Virus record (IMG/VR): IMGVR_UViG_3300000116_009157
Location: 1-25,225 of that record
DNA from: a virus
Strand: one strand, 5' to 3'
Length of the DNA: 25,225 nucleotides
Every line of letters starts with the position of its first letter. Position 1 is the first letter of the stretch. The notes under the pieces were generated by a model, which saw only the letters and a program-made list of their open reading frames with translations, did no database searches and was not told the DNA's origin. Below are positions 23,443 through 25,225 of the stretch, in pieces. The position numbers and the translations under genes were made by a program.

Positions 23443-24699
23443 TTAATATAAAGTATCATTTAATTTCTCTTCTACCCTTTCTGACCACCCCCGTGTGTTA
23501 GAATATCCCCAATACACAACTCTAACTGGTTGATTAGTCGTACAAAACATTTCTTCATAGTGAATAGTACTCCCCTGTAGAAATCGTATTAATCTATCAT
23601 CAGTAATATATGTTTGATGTATACCCTTACCTTCTATATCATCAAAAGAAACTAAAATATGCTCGTAATCCTTACCAGGTAACATTTCAGAGGTAATATT
23701 TACTAAATGATAGTAAGACCTTTTCCATTTATCAGTTGTTGGAGTAGTGGGAGGTAAATTATCTATTGTCTCTTGATGAAAAGATCTATTTTTAAAATTT
23801 ATACCAGCATATTTTTCATAATCTTTCAACCCCCTCGCTGTACCAAGGCTATACTCACCTAAATTATGACCACCGTCTTCAACTTGAAGTAATTGTCTAA
23901 TTCGTGAACGTGCTAGGTCATTACCAATACCTAATTGATTCTCACCCCGCTTGTGTTGATCATCCCACACTAACATACCACTACGCTCTTCTCTCATAGT
24001 AGCATGCCATATAACTACTCTATGCGGGTGAAATAAATCATAACCTTGAGTATAGGTTCTAACAGTTAAATTTAATTCTTCGCCTGCGAAAAATATGTTA
24101 GGATCGTGTCGTACATCTCTTGCCCATTTATTTGGACCAAAGGCAAAATGACCACTTAAAAAGCGAGCAGGGTATGGTTTTGTTAAATTTTGCCAGTTGG
24201 GTGTAGCTCCAGGCCGAATAAATATAGTTCCAAAAGGATAAAAGCATGCAGCATGCGACATCCATGGCTCTTGAACTCTGTCTTCAGGGTCATTAAAGGG
24301 ATTATACAGTGGTGAATATCCACCTATAACAGGATTATAACCATCCTCTACTAACTCATCATACCAATTAATTAAGGTAGTGTCCCAATTTTGAGTAAAT
24401 CTATGATGTGAATCTAATTGACATACAAAGTCTTCATCAGTAAGTAGAGTGTCATTTATTAATGCACGTGCATAAGGTAGACCTTTAGCTTTAGTATAGT
24501 GAATCTCCTCTATTTTAAATCTAGGATCGTCCTTATATTTAGATAAATCATCAAAACCATCGTCTGGATTATATTGCCTAAAAATACCAAAATGTATTCT
24601 TTCTGGAAACTCCGCCATATTCAAAGCATCCTCAATAGTCGGTATCAACTCTGGGTCGCGATAGGCTGGTAAATGTAGGAATATGGTTCGCTTTGACAC
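23443..24699 (-). CDS. GlcNAc-transferase-like glycosyltransferase (GT60-like), copy 1
   Basis: 418 residues, starting at GTG 24699; an in-frame stop lies just upstream and no ATG fits before the conserved 'IFLHLPAYRDPELIPTIEDA' start. 'KGLPYARALI' near 71-80, 'CQLDSHHRFTQNWD' near 93-106 (DxD-like metal site), 'FAGEELNLTVRTYTQGYDLF' near 200 and 'GLKDYEKYAG' near 292 match the paralogue at 17342-18604. The C-terminal 110 residues form a separate, unassigned domain that differs more between the copies. First gene of the glycan island, read from a promoter placed back-to-back with that of the + strand gene at 24773. Acceptor and sugar unknown. Confidence 0.8.
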   Translation of the reverse strand: MSKRTIFLHLPAYRDPELIPTIEDALNMAEFPERIHFGIFRQYNPDDGFDDLSKYKDDPRFKIEEIHYTKAKGLPYARALINDTLLTDEDFVCQLDSHHRFTQNWDTTLINWYDELVEDGYNPVIGGYSPLYNPFNDPEDRVQEPWMSHAACFYPFGTIFIRPGATPNWQNLTKPYPARFLSGHFAFGPNKWARDVRHDPNIFFAGEELNLTVRTYTQGYDLFHPHRVVIWHATMREERSGMLVWDDQHKRGENQLGIGNDLARSRIRQLLQVEDGGHNLGEYSLGTARGLKDYEKYAGINFKNRSFHQETIDNLPPTTPTTDKWKRSYYHLVNITSEMLPGKDYEHILVSFDDIEGKGIHQTYITDDRLIRFLQGSTIHYEEMFCTTNQPVRVVYWGYSNTRGWSERVEEKLNDTLY

Positions 24700-24705
24700 T
24701 AACGA

Positions 24706-24733
24706 TATTTAGGAAATAAAAAAGGTAAATCAA
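24706..24733 (-). promoter_or_regulatory. promoter of the glycan island (degenerate -10)
   Basis: On the - strand TTGATT (24733-24728, preceded by G), 16-nt spacer, TAAATA (24711-24706), then 6 nt to the GTG at 24699. The -35 and spacings match the promoters before queD and gene 55. TAAATA is a weak sigma-70 -10 but also the core of the late-type octamer, so both readings are possible. Confidence 0.45.
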
Positions 24734-24736
24734 CAG

Positions 24737-24764
24737 TTGATCAATAGATGTTATATGTTATAAT
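24737..24764 (+). promoter_or_regulatory. promoter of the gene at 24773
   Basis: TTGATC (24737-24742, preceded by G), 16-nt spacer, perfect TATAAT (24759-24764), 8 nt to the ATG at 24773. Its -35 is the right half of the inverted repeat AATCAACAGTTGATC (24728-24742) shared with the divergent promoter. Confidence 0.72.
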
Positions 24765-24772
24765 TGCATTAT

Positions 24773-25132
24773 ATGAGTGAAGAAATTACTACTATTGTTG
24801 ATCAAGTTGGACGTGTTGTTATTGGAGTTGAGACTGCTCAAACAGACGAAACACTTACCTTAAATAATCCAGTTATTGTACATGTGCAGCCTGACCAACA
24901 GTCAGGTCAACTTCAAGTACAAACTTTCCCTTACCTCTTTATGGAGTTTATTGAAGGTGATAGGACGCAAAATGATTGGACTTTTTATAAGTCAGCTATT
25001 GCTACATCAAACGTCTCTCTTACTGATCAGATTAAAGCGCAATATAGTGCTATTAATAACCCAGCGCCAGCAGCTACGGAAGAACCTGAGGTAATTAAGT
25101 TGTTTGGTGATGATGGTAAAGAGGCTAACTAA
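24773..25132 (+). CDS. Small phage protein, unknown function
   Basis: 119 residues from ATG 24773; a TTG at 24764 in frame is part of the -10 box and is rejected. Residues 8-65 look like an all-beta barrel ('QVGRVVIGVETAQ', 'LTLNNPVIVHVQPDQQSGQL', 'QVQTFPYLFMEFI'), reminiscent of small Sm-like or OB-like phage proteins, but I do not recognise a named family. The C-terminal 40 residues are Ala/Pro/Glu-rich and probably disordered. It is expressed from a strong near-leaderless promoter and followed 6 nt later by tRNA-Asn, so the two are likely co-transcribed, as with queD and its tRNAs. Confidence 0.6.
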   Translation: MSEEITTIVDQVGRVVIGVETAQTDETLTLNNPVIVHVQPDQQSGQLQVQTFPYLFMEFIEGDRTQNDWTFYKSAIATSNVSLTDQIKAQYSAINNPAPAATEEPEVIKLFGDDGKEAN

Positions 25133-25138
25133 TCCTTT

Positions 25139-25213
25139 TCGGGTATAGCTCAGCGGCAGAGCGGGTGGCTGTTAACCACTAGGTCCTTGGTTCGAATCCA
25201 AGTACCCGAGCCA
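25139..25213 (+). tRNA. tRNA-Asn(GUU)
   Basis: Acceptor TCGGGTA/TACCCGA, D arm GCTC...GAGC, anticodon stem GGTGG/CCACT with loop CTGTTAA (anticodon GTT), T loop TTCGAAT, discriminator G and encoded CCA at 25211-25213. Asn codons are frequent in this AT-rich genome. The remaining 12 bases of the window hold nothing I recognise. Confidence 0.97.
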
Positions 25214-25225
25214 AATTAACTACCG

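Noticed and set aside
25139-25213. tRNA-Asn as a phage attachment site
   Set aside because: It is a full functional tRNA with CCA, there is no integrase nearby and no repeated 3' end in the window; T4-like phages are lytic.
1-25225. CRISPR arrays, insertion sequences, group I introns or inteins
   Set aside because: No regularly spaced repeats, transposase genes or terminal inverted repeats were seen, and gene 43, the usual intron or intein target, is unbroken.

Overview
The window is a piece of a low-GC, T4-superfamily myovirus genome, most likely from a marine phage. The evidence is a recognisable T4-type replication and recombination block on the + strand: uvsY, uvsW, late sigma gp55, recombination nuclease gp47/gp46 and family B DNA polymerase gp43. 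The AT-rich composition, three CCA-encoding tRNAs, near-absence of introns or spacers, and neighbours typical of marine T4-like phages (FolE2, QueD-like enzyme, carbamoyltransferase, GlcNAc-transferase-like proteins) fit the same picture. The host cannot be read from the sequence; a marine proteobacterium is plausible.

Layout. (1) 1-2060: a divergent pair, folE2 (- strand, runs off the left edge) and a queD/PTPS-like gene (+ strand), followed by tRNA-Gly(GCC) and tRNA-Thr(UGU). The two enzymes are the first two steps of 7-deazaguanine (preQ0) synthesis. (2) 2063-8032: ten tightly packed - strand genes. Several start with a short peptide resembling T4 capsid-targeting sequences (MKTF..., then I/LxE). 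Among them are a RimK-protease-like protein, an NMNAT-like nucleotidyltransferase, a protein with a ligase-type KxDG motif, a protein with a PD-(D/E)XK-like motif set, and a GIY-YIG nuclease. I infer this is a late, head-associated cluster that may include packaged enzymes. (3) 8054-17345: the + strand replication/recombination block, with a GT-B glycosyltransferase between gp46 and gp43 and a small unknown gene at the end. (4) 17342-24699: a five-gene - strand glycan island: two paralogous GlcNAc-transferase-like proteins at the ends, a GT-A-like protein, a NodU/TobZ-type carbamoyltransferase and an 802-residue methyltransferase + HtrL/YibB + GT2-like fusion. (5) 24773-25213: a small + strand gene and tRNA-Asn(GUU).

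Expression. Genes on both strands share a promoter of the form GTTGAT[T/C]-N16/17-TATAAT. In most cases the -10 lies only 6-8 nt before the start codon, so transcription would begin at or next to the start codon. Several - strand genes instead have a T4-late-like octamer (variants of TATAAATA) exactly 5 nt before the ATG. Shine-Dalgarno sequences are rare. This suggests a phage that relies largely on leaderless or near-leaderless mRNAs, with gp55 reading the late class. No stretch over 300 bases lacks a gene; the longest spacer is the 229-nt divergent promoter region 1027-1255.
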